Assembly (NCBI GenBank): GCA_023253905.1
Contig: JALREG010000434.1
Coordinates: forward strand, 1-21,821
Reading direction: 5' to 3'
Length of the DNA stretch: 21,821 bases
From: Burkholderiaceae bacterium
GTDB lineage: Bacteria; Pseudomonadota; Gammaproteobacteria; Burkholderiales; Burkholderiaceae
The notes under the pieces are model-generated. The model ran no database searches, had not been told where the DNA came from, and saw only the letters and a list, made by a program, of their open reading frames with translations. The translations under genes were made by a program, and so were the position numbers. This document shows, piece after piece, positions 1 to 8,041 of this stretch. Positions within the stretch are counted from its first letter, which is position 1. Each line of letters begins with the position of its first letter.

Positions 1-208
1 CCATCAGCATGTAGGGCAGATCCCAATTGCTGGTGTGCGGCGCGCCGATGACGACCGCCTGTTGCAAGCCTGTAGGAATCACACCCTCGAAGCGCCATCC
101 CAGGAAGCGGAACAGGGTGCGGGCAATAGCCCGCAGCGTCCGGGTGACCAATGGGGTGTTGAAGAGCGTCCGGGGTGCGGGCTGAAAGCCAGGGCCTTCC
201 GTGCTCAA
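1..208 (-). CDS. PlsC-like 1-acylglycerol-3-phosphate acyltransferase family protein (partial, N-terminus)
   Basis: The minus frame is open from position 208 to the window edge, giving 69 residues; the C-terminal part lies outside. It contains APHTSNWD at residues 56-63, the acyltransferase H-X4-D box with H58 and D63 as catalytic His/Asp. This spelling is typical of the small (about 200 aa) lysophosphatidate-acyltransferase-like proteins, which acylate a glycerophospholipid precursor at the inner membrane. The TTG start at 208 was chosen because GGAG (216-219) lies 7 nt upstream. The frame stays open upstream to a TAG at 317-319, with a GTG at 244 that has no clear ribosome site. The gene is divergent from the alpha/beta hydrolase at 423, with 214 nt between them where I see no convincing promoter pair. 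Family assignment is good; the exact acyl acceptor is unknown. Confidence 0.75.
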   Translation of the reverse strand, partial: MSTEGPGFQPAPRTLFNTPLVTRTLRAIARTLFRFLGWRFEGVIPTGLQQAVVIGAPHTSNWDLPYMLM

Positions 209-422
209 AAGAGGTCTCCGGTTGTCATCAGCGCTCCCCGCCACACCCGGTACCGGGCGCCCATCGGTGTCTTTGCGCAGCCGCGCGTGGACGGAGTCGT
301 CGATCGGTGCCGGACTCTAACGCACAGCAGCGCGCTCCCACAAGCGCGGGTCCGGCGCTCATCTGCTTGAACATTCGCCGATACACTGATGTCTCACGCA
401 TCGTTTTCATCCAAGGGCGCCC

Positions 423-1403
423 ATGTCCGGGTCTGTTCCGCCGTCGTTGATTGCACTCGCGCCGCTGGCAGCGGGGCTGTCGCTCGCGGCGCTCACCGCG
501 GCAATCGCGAAGCGGGCGGCGGCCGAAGCACCACCGCTCGGGCGGTTCATTGATCTGCCTGGCGCCCGGCTGCATGTGGTTGATCGCGGCCCGCTCACCC
601 CGGGTCGAGCGCCAGCCATCATGCTGCTGCATGGGCTGGGTGGGCAGCTGCGCCACTTCAGCTACCGGTTGATCGAGACCCTGGCCCCCAACTATCGCGT
701 GATTGCCTTTGATCGCCCCGGCTCGGGCTATTCGAGCTGGCGGGCAGGCGTCAAACCCAGCCTCGCTGCGCAGGCCGATCTGGTGGAGGCGCTGGCAGCC
801 CAGCTGCAGATTGAACGCGTGGTGTTGGTGGGGCACTCGTTGGGCGGGGCTATTGCGCTGGGCGCAGCACTCAGGCAGCCGGCCCGAATCGCAGGGCTTG
901 CGCTCCTCGCCCCGCTCACGCATGCGCCGGTTCGGGTGTCCCGCCATCTGGTTCAGACGCTTCGGCTCGCTGATTGGATCTGGCGTGTGCTGGCATGGAC
1001 TGTGGCCATTCCAGTTGCTCGCCTGCAGCGCGAACGCTGGCTCACCGATATTTTCGCGCCGGACCCCGTGCCGGTTGATTTCGCCTCGCAGGGCGGAGGC
1101 TCGCTGGTGCTGCGTCCGGCACATGTACTCGCGGCGGCGCGCGATCTGATTGACATCCCTGCCTGGATGGAGACGCTCACCCCGAGCTACTCCGCGCTGC
1201 GAAACCGGCCCACACTACCCATCGAAGTGCTCTATGGCAGGCAGGATCGCGTGCTCTCAGCGGCCTTCCAGTGCGAGCACTTTACGCAGGCGGTGCACCA
1301 TGCCCGGCTGCATCAGATTGACGCCGGGCATATGCTGCCGCTGACACGTCCTCAGGAATGCGCCGAGCTGATTCGCAGGGTGGCCGATGCCGCGGGCGAG
1401 TGA
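423..1403 (+). CDS. Membrane-anchored alpha/beta hydrolase
   Basis: A 326-residue alpha/beta-hydrolase fold protein. A hydrophobic Ala/Leu-rich stretch at residues 9-29 looks like a signal anchor or uncleaved signal. HGLGG (70-74) supplies the oxyanion-hole region. GHSLGG (137-142) is the nucleophile elbow with Ser139. Asp275 in YGRQD and His303 in AGHM complete a Ser-Asp-His triad in the normal order and spacing. The reaction is probably ester or lipid hydrolysis, but the substrate cannot be read from the sequence. The ATG at 423 has only a weak AAGGG upstream. The stop is 6 nt before the MFS gene, so the two are probably co-transcribed. Proximity to the divergent PlsC-like gene hints weakly at a lipid-related role. 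Confidence 0.85.
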   Translation: MSGSVPPSLIALAPLAAGLSLAALTAAIAKRAAAEAPPLGRFIDLPGARLHVVDRGPLTPGRAPAIMLLHGLGGQLRHFSYRLIETLAPNYRVIAFDRPGSGYSSWRAGVKPSLAAQADLVEALAAQLQIERVVLVGHSLGGAIALGAALRQPARIAGLALLAPLTHAPVRVSRHLVQTLRLADWIWRVLAWTVAIPVARLQRERWLTDIFAPDPVPVDFASQGGGSLVLRPAHVLAAARDLIDIPAWMETLTPSYSALRNRPTLPIEVLYGRQDRVLSAAFQCEHFTQAVHHARLHQIDAGHMLPLTRPQECAELIRRVADAAGE

Positions 1404-1409
1404 CCACGG

Positions 1410-2609
1410 ATGAAGCGACCCGCTTTCGCTCTCGTCCTGGTATGCCTGGGCGCGATGGTGGCGCCGCTCGACACTGCGGTCAATGTGGCATTTCCTTCGA
1501 TTGCGGCGGCGTTCGAGATCACTCCTCGCGACATCGTCTGGGTGGTGATTGCGTTTGTCTTCACCCAGTCGCTATCGTCGCTGCTCTTTGGCCGCTTGGG
1601 CGATCTCTACGGACATCGGCGCATGTTTCTCATCGGCATGGCGGGGAGCGTCTTCGCGCATGGCGCGCTCGGCATGGCCAGCGATTTCCTTTCGCTGGTT
1701 GGGCTGCGTGCGCTCCAGGGGGCAGCGGTAGGAATGGCTATGGCCTGCGCGCCTGCGCTGGTGAGCATGGCGAGTTCGCCCGCCGCGCGCCCCAAGGCGC
1801 TTGCCCTCTATGCGAGCGCGATCAGCGGCGCACTTGCCCTGGGGCCGCTCGCGGGCGGGTGGGTGATTGACGCCTTCGGCTGGCCAGGCGTGTTTCTGTA
1901 TCGGGCGCCGCTCGCCCTGCTCGTGCTGTTTCTTGCGCCCTGGGGGCTTGCGGTCATCCATCACGCGACCGGCCATGCGACCAGACCGGCTGCCGCGGCA
2001 GTCGCCTGGTCAGCGTTGCGCGCCCCCCAGTTCCTGGGCTTGCAAGGCGCGTCGGTATTGGTCCAGGGCACGCTGTTTTCAATCATGTTGTGGGTGCCTT
2101 TCGCGCTCGCCGGGTGGCCAAGCCTTCCTGTGGCGGGCGCGGGAGCGCTGATCGCGCTCTTTCCTGCGGGGTCGCTGATGACGAGTCTGTGGCTTGCGCG
2201 CTATCGCGGTGCCTCATCCGGGCTGCGCTCAGCGGCACTGGTGAAAACAGGGCAATGGCTTTCGGTGGCGGGCCTGGCCTTGATCGCGCTGGTGCTGTCT
2301 GCCCAGAGTGCGGTGATGCTCGCCGCAGCGCTCTGGTTGGCTGGCGTCGGGATGGGCGTGTTTCAGGTAGGCTACCAGGAACGTACGCTCGAAGCCGTGC
2401 CCGCTGACAATCGGGGGCTGGCGGGCTCGCTCATCAACGTCACACGGCTTCTTGGCATTGTTCTCGGCGCGATTTTGTTGGGCGCTGCTGGCGCGAGCCT
2501 GGGCGTGGTGATGGCGATCGCGTTGAGTGCTGTCGCGCTCGCCTTATGGACCTGTCTCTTCCTCTTTGTTTTGCAGCCAGCGCTAACGGAGGGACCTGAC
2601 CGATCGTGA
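1410..2609 (+). CDS. MFS transporter, DHA2/EmrB-like drug:H+ antiporter family
   Basis: A 399-residue polytopic inner-membrane protein with roughly 12 hydrophobic segments. LDTAVNVAFPSI (20-31) in the first segment is the LDxTIVNVALP signature of DHA2-type exporters. GRLGDLYGHRR (61-71) is MFS motif A between segments 2 and 3. LRALQG (99-104) is motif B with Arg100, and GALALGPLAGGW (140-151) is the antiporter motif C. The length suits a 12-segment protein rather than the 14 segments usual in DHA2. It probably exports a small hydrophobic compound using the proton gradient; the substrate is unknown. It follows the alpha/beta hydrolase by 6 nt, with the ribosome site lying in the end of that gene. 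The two may process and export related molecules, but this is inference. Confidence 0.88.
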   Translation: MKRPAFALVLVCLGAMVAPLDTAVNVAFPSIAAAFEITPRDIVWVVIAFVFTQSLSSLLFGRLGDLYGHRRMFLIGMAGSVFAHGALGMASDFLSLVGLRALQGAAVGMAMACAPALVSMASSPAARPKALALYASAISGALALGPLAGGWVIDAFGWPGVFLYRAPLALLVLFLAPWGLAVIHHATGHATRPAAAAVAWSALRAPQFLGLQGASVLVQGTLFSIMLWVPFALAGWPSLPVAGAGALIALFPAGSLMTSLWLARYRGASSGLRSAALVKTGQWLSVAGLALIALVLSAQSAVMLAAALWLAGVGMGVFQVGYQERTLEAVPADNRGLAGSLINVTRLLGIVLGAILLGAAGASLGVVMAIALSAVALALWTCLFLFVLQPALTEGPDRS

Positions 2610-2771
2610 AATTTCAGTCTCGCGCCGTCGTTCCTGGATGTCCATGCCAGGGCGCGGCGCAGCCTGCCGCCACTTCGTTCTGTGAGTTGACGGCCGCGCA
2701 CATGCAGGCGCTTACCGCGACCAGCCTTGCAGCACGTCAATACCAGGGCGGATTCGCACAGCCCGTCTCGC

Positions 2772-2801
2772 TTGATCGCTACCGGCTCCGGGCGGTATCG
2801 T
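2772..2801 (+). promoter_or_regulatory. Possible sigma70-type promoter for the dehalogenase-like gene
   Basis: TTGATC (2772-2777) and TATCGT (2796-2801) are separated by 18 nt, 31 nt before the ATG at 2833. Each hexamer matches the consensus at four of six positions. The 223-nt gap after the MFS gene otherwise holds only a weak CCTGG/CCAGG inverted repeat near 2633-2651. A separate promoter for the hydrolase is reasonable, but in GC-rich DNA this match is weak. Confidence 0.3.
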
Positions 2802-2832
2802 CGCTCACTGCCTCCCGCACGAAAGGGCGAGC

Positions 2833-3720
2833 ATGTCCATTTACGATGCCCCCATCAGGCGGGTCACGGTCTCAGCATACGGTAGCGTCAGTCTCAACGT
2901 CCGTTTCGGTCCCGAGTCGGGGCCGCCTCTGCTCCTGCTTCATGGTCATCCGCAAACGCACCTGATGTGGCGCAAGGTCTGGCCCGCTCTGTCAGCGCGC
3001 TTTACCTTGGTGGCGCCCGATCTTCGCGGCTATGGTGACAGCGACAAGCCCGTCGGCACGCCCGATCACGCCAACTACAGTAAGCGTGTGATGGCGGCCG
3101 ACTGTATCGAACTCATGCGAAGCCTGGGCCATGAACAGTTTATGGTGGCGGCCCATGATCGCGGCGCCCGGGTGGCGCATCGAATGGCGGCCGACCATCC
3201 GCAGCGTGTGACGGCGCTGGCCCTTCTCGATATCGCACCCACGCTTGCGATGTACGAGCAGACCTCGGAGGCGTTTGCGCGCGCCTACTGGCACTGGTTT
3301 TTTCTGATTCAGCCTCACCCCCTGCCGGAAACGCTTCTTGCGGCGAAGGGCCCGGACTATGTCCGCAGCATGCTGGGCGGGCGCCACGCCGGGCTTGCAC
3401 CGTTTGAGCCTGAGGTGCTTGCCGAGTATCAACGCTGCGCAGCCGATCCGGCCACGCTTCACGGATTCTGTGAAGACTACCGTGCCTCGGCGGGTATTGA
3501 TCTTGATCATGACCGAGGCGACCGAAGCGCCGGCCTGCGTCTGGAATCGCCCACGCTGGTGCTGTGGGGTCAGCATGGCGTGGTGCATCGCTGTTTTGAT
3601 GTGCTTGCAGAATGGCGCAAGGTTGCGCTCAATGTACAGGGCGAGGCGCTCGCCTGTGGTCACTATCTGGCCGAGGAGCGACCCGACGACGTGGCTGAGC
3701 GCCTGCTCGCTTTCTTCTGA
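2833..3720 (+). CDS. Alpha/beta hydrolase, fluoroacetate/haloacetate dehalogenase family
   Basis: A 295-residue cytoplasmic alpha/beta hydrolase whose nucleophile is Asp, not Ser. HDRGAR (108-113) gives nucleophile Asp109 with Arg110 and Arg113. Asp133 in LLDIAPT and His277 in CGHYLAEE complete the triad. YWHWFF carries His154 and Trp155, and EDYRAS carries Tyr216. These map one to one, with a shift of -1 and later -3, onto the structurally studied fluoroacetate dehalogenase FAcD: Asp110, Arg111/Arg114, Asp134, His155/Trp156, Tyr219 and His280. There the arginines bind the carboxylate and His/Trp/Tyr hold the leaving fluoride. HGHPQ (37-41) replaces the usual HGFPQ. The predicted reaction is hydrolytic dehalogenation of a haloacetate to glycolate. 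GAAAGGG precedes the ATG. Family confidence is high; defluorination itself is inference. Confidence 0.85.
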   Translation: MSIYDAPIRRVTVSAYGSVSLNVRFGPESGPPLLLLHGHPQTHLMWRKVWPALSARFTLVAPDLRGYGDSDKPVGTPDHANYSKRVMAADCIELMRSLGHEQFMVAAHDRGARVAHRMAADHPQRVTALALLDIAPTLAMYEQTSEAFARAYWHWFFLIQPHPLPETLLAAKGPDYVRSMLGGRHAGLAPFEPEVLAEYQRCAADPATLHGFCEDYRASAGIDLDHDRGDRSAGLRLESPTLVLWGQHGVVHRCFDVLAEWRKVALNVQGEALACGHYLAEERPDDVAERLLAFF

Positions 3721-3735
3721 GGTCGCGAGCGGGCG
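3700..3735. terminator. Possible bidirectional terminator hairpin between convergent genes
   Basis: CGCCTGCTCGC (3700-3710) pairs with GCGAGCGGGCG (3725-3735) over 11 positions with a single G-T wobble, around a 14-nt loop. It spans the dehalogenase stop codon and most of the 25-nt gap before the convergent helicase stop. Neither strand has a T-run after the stem, so this is a structural candidate only. Confidence 0.35.
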
Positions 3736-3745
3736 ATGCGGTGAA

Positions 3746-6700
3746 TCAGTTGGCGCCCAGGAGTGCCCGCAGTTCGTCGGTACTGATCACCGTCCCGGTA
3801 TCCTGACCCTGCAGGACGCCATCGGCGAGGTCGCGTTTGCGACGGTGAAGATCAATGATCTGCTCTTCGATCGATCCGGCGGTGACCAGTCGATAGACGG
3901 TGACCGGTCGTTGTTGGCCGATGCGATGCGCACGGCCGCTTGCCTGATCCTCTGCAGCGGGGTTCCACCACGGATCCACGATGATCACGTAATCGGCCGC
4001 CGTGAGGTTGAGTCCGAAGCCGCCCGCCTTGAGACTGATGAGGAACAGGTCGCCGTCGCCCGCCTGAAACGCCGCTACGCGTCGCGTTCGCTCGGCTGCC
4101 GGGGTGCTTCCGGTCAGGGTCTGGTAGCCGATTCCCGCATGCTCAAGTCGCTCGCCCAGCAGATCGAGGAAGTCGGTGAACTGGCTGAAGACCAGTGCCT
4201 TGTGGCGCCCCGCACTCAGCTCGCGGGCGAGTCGTTCGAACTCCTGCACCTTCTCGCCGATCAGCCCGAGTTCAGGCGCCACGAGACGAGGATCGCACGC
4301 AGCCCGGCGCAGCCGGGTGAGTTCGGCCAGCACATGGAAGGATTGCTGCGGATCGTCGCCATCGAGATCGGCGACGCGTTCACGCGCTGAACGACGCAGG
4401 GCCTCGAGGAACTCGCGCTCGCGTTCGCCGGGCTCGACGCGATGAACGATCTCAGTGCGCTCGGGCAGGTCGGCTAGCACCTGAGCTTTGGTACGTCGAA
4501 GAAGAAACGGACTGATGAGACGACGCAGCCGGGCGCGCGTCGGCTCATCGCGCTGTCGCTCGATCGGACTCGCGAAGCGCTCATTGAATTCGCTCGCTTT
4601 GCCGAGTAAACCGGGATTCAGCAGATTCATGATCGACCACAAATCGCTCAGGCGGTTCTCCACTGGGGTGCCGGTGAGCGCAAGCCGGAAATCGGCGTTG
4701 AGCGCTGCAATCGCGCGCCCGCGCTGCGTGGCTGCGTTCTTGAGCATCTGCGCTTCATCGAGGACCAGCGTAGACCAGCGACGCTCGGCAAGCGCAGCAC
4801 CTTCCATCATGGTGAGCGCATAGCTTGCAACCACCACATCGCCCGCGCCGAGTGCCTCCAGCATGGCCGTGCGATCGCCTTCGCCGAACGCCAGTACCCG
4901 AAGCGATGGCGCAAAGCGCGCAGCCTCCGCGACCCAGTTGCCGCAGACCGAAGTGGGCGCGACCACAAGCGCCGGGCCCAGCGCGGCGCGACCGAGCAGG
5001 AGCGCGAGTGTCTGGATCGTTTTTCCCAGACCCATGTCGTCGGCCAGGATGGCGCCCAGTCCGGCATGCGCCATTCGGGTCATCCAGGTGACGCCTTCAC
5101 GTTGATAGTCGCGAAGCTCCGCCTGCAGCGCCTCAGACACCTCGACTTCCAGGGCTGCCGCTTCCTCCAGTCGCCGGGCGCTAGCGAGCCACGGCTGATC
5201 GGCTTCGATGGAAAAGCCCGCCAGCGCCACCTCGGCAAACGCTGCGGCGGCGCGGGGTAGCACCAGCCGGTCGGTGTTCGATTCGGAGACTGCGGCCAGA
5301 TCTGCGAGTTGGGTCCGCAGCCGCTCGGTCAGCGCGAGATACTCGCCGTCGCCAAGCGGCACGAAGCGACGCGCGCCGTGATCGCGAATCATGCCCAGCA
5401 GGTTTTGCAGCGACAGCACGCGGGCCTCGTTGATCCGGACTTCCCCCTGAAGTGCAAACCAGTCTGAGGAGGATGCTACGGAGACGCTGATTGCCTGCGG
5501 GCTGAGCGTGGTGACGCGAAGCGATTTGCCACGTGGCCAGTCCAGGCCCGCGATACAGTCGAGCGTGGGTAGACGCTCAACCGCCTGCAGAGTCTGTTCG
5601 GGGTCGGTCAGCAGCCAGCACGCGTCGGCGGGATCGTCGTCAGCGAGAAAGGGTAGTGCCTCAATCACCTGTTGCAGGTGCGCACGCTCGGCCTGGAGGT
5701 CGCGGCGGGTGGAGAGTTCAAGCCCCTCATGCACGGTGAGTGTCCGCTCCCGGCCGCTGCCCGGGGTCAGAGTCGGACCGAAAGCGCCAAATGGCTGTGC
5801 GACCAGCCGTAACTGCACGGCGTCGCCCCGGGGGGAAAGCTGCGCGCGCAGCCGGCTGTCGCTGTCCACCGCATTGCCGGCTTCCGCGTCGCTTTGCAGC
5901 TGGAAGTGGCCAGCCAGCGCGCGAAGCGCTGCATCGAGTTCGGTGCGCGCGTCCACGGGCACCCGCCAGCGCCGCGAAATCAGCTCGGCCACCTGGCGAT
6001 GCGCTGGTGAAATACGCAGCAGTCGTGCGTGCCCTTCCATGCCTTGCAGAACGCGCACGCTGTTGCGTCGCGCGATTTCTGTTTCTGGATTAGCGGCCGT
6101 CCAGCGGTCGCCTAGAAATGGCAGATCCGATTCGCGGATCGGGTCGAGCAGATGAAATTCGAAGAATTCTGACCCGTCATCAGCGCGCACGCGACGGACC
6201 TCCAGTTCGGGCAGCGCCTCGCGTAATTCGACGGGTTCATCGGGGGCTTCGCGGATCATCACCGCCGGATGGCCGATCAGCGCGACCGCTGCGGCCGACA
6301 CATCAATACCGTAGCTGCTGCGGCCCCGGCGCATCTGCTCGATGCATCGGGCGACGGCGGCATCGCGCGGATCGAGATCTGTGGCGCGTGCAACCTTGGC
6401 GAGCGTGAGTTCGCGAAGCTTTGAGCGCGCCCGGACACTTGCCAGACGCTCGTGGGGCGCGATGTCGATGACCCGACCGATCGCATCGGTATCGATCACC
6501 CAGGCGAGCGTACCTGGCTGCACGGCGGTTCGAGAAGGCGTCTGCGCGGGGGTGATCCGCGCGATGGCCTCGAGCGCGTCGCGCCATGGCTCCCTGGGTG
6601 CGCCGAGGAAAGCGGGTGCGAGGTGCTCGCGGCTCTGAGCGGGCGCTGGTGCCGTCAGACCGAGACGCCTGAGCGCATCTCGCAGCAGGTCCTCGCGGCA

Positions 6701-7960
6701 GAGCAGTTGCCTTTGAGCGAGATCTTCCAGCACCGCCTGGCAGTGCTCAAGCGTCCAGCCTTCGGGTTCCAGCCCCAGCCAGGCCGCGAGCAGCAGCCGG
6801 TCGGGATCTTCACGCGAGCGATGGCCACGGACATCCGGGCCGGCGAAGGCGCGAAGCGAGGGCCGCTCTTCGCCCAGCCTGCAGCCGATGGCATGGGCCC
6901 AGAGCCCCCAACCGTCCAGCCCTGGCTTACGCGAACCGGATTCGGTGATGGCGAGTTTGCGGGCGGCGCTCCAGTCGGTGGATTCAGCTCGCGCGAGGAG
7001 GGCAATCAGAAACCAGCGCAGTGACTCCGCACTGAGCAGTCCCAGTCGGGAAGTGCGCTCGCGTGCAACCAGCTTACGGGTGGTTTTGAACCACTCGATG
7101 GCATCGTCCCAGCGGCCTTTGGTGGCAGATACCAGCGCTACGATTTCCCCGCTCCGCGGGTCGTCCAGCGAATCAATGGCGGCAAGCGCACCCTGGGTGT
7201 CGCCCGCATGGGCGCGACGCCGTGCGACTGCAAGCCGCGGCGCAGCGCTCAATTCGTCAGTCTCTGCGGCACCGGTGCCGGGCGCAATGCGGGCATCGAG
7301 CCAGTCGATCAGACCACGCCAGATCGGCTGGGACGTGTCGAACACCGTCGTCCAGCGCTCAAGCAGGCGTTGACGACGCCTGGGATCGATTCGTGCGAAG
7401 GCGCCTGGCAGGAACGGGTCAAGCATACCGAGCACCAGCGGTCGATCATCCGTCAGTCGAAGATGAACACTCTGGGCGTCGAACTGATGTCGATCCAGCG
7501 ACGAATACACCAGAAGCCGACCGAGTGCGATCGGCTCATCGGGCTCGCGAAGCATCGGTACCGGGGTGTAGGCGCTGGAGGCCGATATCGGCGTCTGGGC
7601 CCGTACCCAGGCTTTCCAGGCCCGTGTCATCAGGTCGGCATCGAAGAACTCGAGCAACCACTCCTCGCGTTCTTCTTCAGGTGCGATGAAGCCTAGACCG
7701 GGCAATGACTCTGCGAGGCCATCGTTTGTGAGGCGCTTCAAGGCGATCCCCACCTCCTCGAGCGTGAACGGGACGCCGCGCGGGGAAGTCCAGCCAAGTT
7801 CCTTCAGGAACGCCACTAGCCAGGCCTTGCTGCGTGCGCATCCACCGAGGCAAAGCGCCGAGAAGGTGGCACCCAGCGCGGTGCTCCGATCGGTAGGCCG
7901 GGGGACAGAAAGATCTGACGGGGTCGGCGACGAGGCGCGCGCGTCTTGCAAAGTGAACAT
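3746..7960 (-). CDS. SNF2-family DEAD/DEAH-box helicase with long N-terminal region
   Basis: A 1404-residue protein. The C-terminal part (from about residue 945) is a full two-lobed SNF2 ATPase motor. DDMGLGKT is Walker A with Lys980, and LDEAQ is motif II with Asp1068/Glu1069. LTGTPVENRLSDLWS is motif III. FSQFTDFLDLL and LKAGGFGLNLTAADYVI belong to lobe 2, and GRAHRIGQ is motif VI with Arg1343 and Arg1346. Such enzymes translocate on duplex DNA and remodel protein-DNA complexes. A stretch near residues 830-900 (WFALQGEV, then RRFVPLGDGEYLAL) resembles the region preceding the motor in bacterial SNF2 proteins. The first 800 or so residues match nothing I recognise. I see no Cys-rich SWIM finger. 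The ATG at 7960 lacks a clear Shine-Dalgarno. No phage-defence partner gene adjoins it. Confidence 0.88.
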   Translation of the reverse strand: MFTLQDARASSPTPSDLSVPRPTDRSTALGATFSALCLGGCARSKAWLVAFLKELGWTSPRGVPFTLEEVGIALKRLTNDGLAESLPGLGFIAPEEEREEWLLEFFDADLMTRAWKAWVRAQTPISASSAYTPVPMLREPDEPIALGRLLVYSSLDRHQFDAQSVHLRLTDDRPLVLGMLDPFLPGAFARIDPRRRQRLLERWTTVFDTSQPIWRGLIDWLDARIAPGTGAAETDELSAAPRLAVARRRAHAGDTQGALAAIDSLDDPRSGEIVALVSATKGRWDDAIEWFKTTRKLVARERTSRLGLLSAESLRWFLIALLARAESTDWSAARKLAITESGSRKPGLDGWGLWAHAIGCRLGEERPSLRAFAGPDVRGHRSREDPDRLLLAAWLGLEPEGWTLEHCQAVLEDLAQRQLLCREDLLRDALRRLGLTAPAPAQSREHLAPAFLGAPREPWRDALEAIARITPAQTPSRTAVQPGTLAWVIDTDAIGRVIDIAPHERLASVRARSKLRELTLAKVARATDLDPRDAAVARCIEQMRRGRSSYGIDVSAAAVALIGHPAVMIREAPDEPVELREALPELEVRRVRADDGSEFFEFHLLDPIRESDLPFLGDRWTAANPETEIARRNSVRVLQGMEGHARLLRISPAHRQVAELISRRWRVPVDARTELDAALRALAGHFQLQSDAEAGNAVDSDSRLRAQLSPRGDAVQLRLVAQPFGAFGPTLTPGSGRERTLTVHEGLELSTRRDLQAERAHLQQVIEALPFLADDDPADACWLLTDPEQTLQAVERLPTLDCIAGLDWPRGKSLRVTTLSPQAISVSVASSSDWFALQGEVRINEARVLSLQNLLGMIRDHGARRFVPLGDGEYLALTERLRTQLADLAAVSESNTDRLVLPRAAAAFAEVALAGFSIEADQPWLASARRLEEAAALEVEVSEALQAELRDYQREGVTWMTRMAHAGLGAILADDMGLGKTIQTLALLLGRAALGPALVVAPTSVCGNWVAEAARFAPSLRVLAFGEGDRTAMLEALGAGDVVVASYALTMMEGAALAERRWSTLVLDEAQMLKNAATQRGRAIAALNADFRLALTGTPVENRLSDLWSIMNLLNPGLLGKASEFNERFASPIERQRDEPTRARLRRLISPFLLRRTKAQVLADLPERTEIVHRVEPGEREREFLEALRRSARERVADLDGDDPQQSFHVLAELTRLRRAACDPRLVAPELGLIGEKVQEFERLARELSAGRHKALVFSQFTDFLDLLGERLEHAGIGYQTLTGSTPAAERTRRVAAFQAGDGDLFLISLKAGGFGLNLTAADYVIIVDPWWNPAAEDQASGRAHRIGQQRPVTVYRLVTAGSIEEQIIDLHRRKRDLADGVLQGQDTGTVISTDELRALLGAN

Positions 7961-8008
7961 CCGGACGGTGAAAGGCCGGATGCTATGCGTAGCCTGTCAA
8001 CGCTGCAA

Positions 8009-8033
8009 ACCGCGGGGCTCAAGTCCCCGCGGT
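8009..8033 (-). terminator. Strong hairpin terminator after the GH-A-like gene
   Basis: ACCGCGGGG (8009-8017) and CCCCGCGGT (8025-8033) form a perfect 9-bp GC-rich stem with a 7-nt loop. It starts 8 nt beyond the stop of the minus-strand gene at 8042. On the minus strand it is followed by a short GGTTTG, so the U-tract is minimal. It would separate that gene from the helicase start at 7960. Confidence 0.65.
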
Positions 8034-8041
8034 CGTTCTGT

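Noticed and set aside
228..1124. 298-residue minus-strand open frame opposite the first alpha/beta hydrolase
   Set aside because: Its translation is Arg/Gln/His-rich with no domain, while the plus strand encodes a full Ser-Asp-His hydrolase. It is a shadow frame.
2606..2965. 119-residue plus-strand frame between the MFS and dehalogenase genes
   Set aside because: It overlaps the start of the dehalogenase in another frame, has no family resemblance, and its composition looks non-coding.
3746..7960. Idea that the SNF2 helicase belongs to a phage-defence island (DISARM-like)
   Set aside because: No methyltransferase, DUF1998 or phospholipase-D-type partner is nearby, and its neighbours are metabolic genes.
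7980..8008. Possible helicase promoter: perfect TTGACA at 7995-8000 and TAGCAT at 7980-7985 on the minus strand
   Set aside because: The perfect -35 has no -10 at 15-19 nt, and TAGCAT at 17 nt pairs only with a poor TTGCAG. I could not choose a promoter.
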